NCBI GenBank assembly: GCA_963786975.1
Contig: CAWBBE010000005.1
Coordinates: 744,001 to 808,000 of the forward strand
Length of the DNA stretch: 64,000 nt
Source: Palsa-506 sp963786975
Lineage (GTDB): Bacteria; Actinomycetota; Actinomycetes; Streptosporangiales; Streptosporangiaceae
Reading direction: 5' to 3'
A model generated the notes under the pieces. It did not search any database. It was not told the origin of the DNA and saw only the letters and a program-made list of their open reading frames with translations. This document shows positions 63,453 through 64,000 of this stretch, one piece after another. Position numbers and translations under genes: made by a program. Numbering within the stretch: position 1 is the first letter of the stretch; each line of letters starts with the position of its first letter.

Positions 63453-64000
63453 ATGACCAGGAACGGCAACGGGAAGACCAGCGGCGGCCAGGACCGGATC
63501 AGCGTGTTCCTGCTCGACGATCACGAGATCGTCCGGCGCGGCCTGCGGGATCTGCTGGCCGCCGAGCCGGACATCGACGTGATCGGCGAGGCCGAGACGG
63601 TGGCGTCGGCGCTCGACCAGATGCCTGCCCTGCAGCCGGATATCGCCCTGCTTGACATGCGGCTGCCGGACGGCGACGGAGTGTCGGTCTGCCGCGAGAT
63701 CCGCTCCACGCTGCCGGGGACCGGCTGCCTGATGCTGACCACCTACGGGGACGATCAAGCGCTGCTGGCCGCGATCATGGCCGGTGCGGCCGGTTACGTG
63801 CTGAAGCACACGTGCGGATCGGACCTGGTCAGCTCGGTGCGGATGGTGGCGGCCGGGCTGTTCGCGCTGGACGCGCAGGCGGCCCAGCGGGTGATAGCCC
63901 GGCTGCGCGAGCAGATGGCCGTCGTCGACCCGCTGTCGTCCCTGACCAGCCAGGAGAAAAAGGTCCTGGATCTGGTCGGCGAGGGCCTCACGAACCGGCA
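63453..64000 (+). CDS. NarL/LuxR-type response regulator, 3' end beyond the window
   Basis: The ATG at 63453 follows GGGGGGAGG. A receiver domain occupies residues 15-130: acidic pair LLDDHE, phospho-acceptor D68 in IALLDMRLPDGDG, conserved Thr in LMLTTYGDD and Lys in GYVLKHT. A linker then leads into a LuxR helix-turn-helix that begins LTSQEKKVLDLVGEGLTNR and is cut by the window end. It is a DNA-binding transcription regulator, possibly partnered with the divergent kinase, although that kinase already has its own receiver. Confidence 0.92.
   Translation, partial: MTRNGNGKTSGGQDRISVFLLDDHEIVRRGLRDLLAAEPDIDVIGEAETVASALDQMPALQPDIALLDMRLPDGDGVSVCREIRSTLPGTGCLMLTTYGDDQALLAAIMAGAAGYVLKHTCGSDLVSSVRMVAAGLFALDAQAAQRVIARLREQMAVVDPLSSLTSQEKKVLDLVGEGLTNR

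Overview
The window comes from a high-GC actinobacterium. Support for this includes codon usage saturated with G/C third positions, frequent GTG starts, GAF-ANTAR regulators, a DUF3040 protein, a DUF6247 protein and proline/alanine-rich tails. No rRNA, tRNA, CRISPR array or intact transposase was seen, and the species cannot be fixed from the sequence. The sequence carries several single-base indels inside otherwise conserved genes (near 5980, 13015, 24840, 50812 and 60948). Some of these may be assembly errors rather than biology.

Layout. 1-3.1 kb: end of a cold-shock gene, two tandem GAF-ANTAR regulators and a convergent fatty acid desaturase. 3.65-6.86 kb: a translationally coupled operon for E1-alpha and E1-beta of a 2-oxo acid dehydrogenase, followed by an E2-like lipoyl/subunit-binding segment joined, through one apparent frameshift, to a NeuD/PglD-type left-handed beta-helix acyltransferase. 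7.1-14.1 kb: small accessory genes (degenerate serine-recombinase-like protein, short GntR regulator with an operator-like repeat, hypothetical protein), a 1052-residue membrane protein, a lipoprotein, a dead alpha/beta-hydrolase and a DUF3040 protein. 14.1-19.4 kb: sbcD-sbcC and an adenosine-deaminase-family gene. 19.4-21.4 kb: secreted nidogen-domain protein.

21.6-28.7 kb: a complete type I Wadjet (JetABCD) plasmid-defence operon on the minus strand, with jetC split by a one-base frameshift. It is faced by a DUF6247/RelE-like toxin-antitoxin-like pair and dinB. 30.9-49.7 kb: a cell-surface island with a membrane-anchored DUF11 protein, a DUF916-like protein, a small secreted protein whose domain recurs at the C-terminus of a 3.8-kilodalton-residue-scale (3813 aa) repeat adhesin, and a heavily broken paralogue just upstream of that adhesin. 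I read this as an actinobacterial counterpart of the WxL/DUF916 surface systems of Firmicutes. The adhesin has a lectin-like head, three putative-Ig modules and 22 DUF11-like repeats, many arranged as A-B-C triads.

49.8-61.1 kb: an extracellular polysaccharide locus (methyltransferase, priming sugar transferase, GT2, hexapeptide N-acetyltransferase, Gfo/Idh/MocA dehydrogenase, NAD epimerase, two DegT-type aminotransferases, Wzx-like flippase) that looks able to make and export an acetamido-sugar glycan. 61.1-64 kb: a hybrid histidine kinase with twin PAS domains, divergent from a NarL/LuxR-type response regulator cut by the window end.
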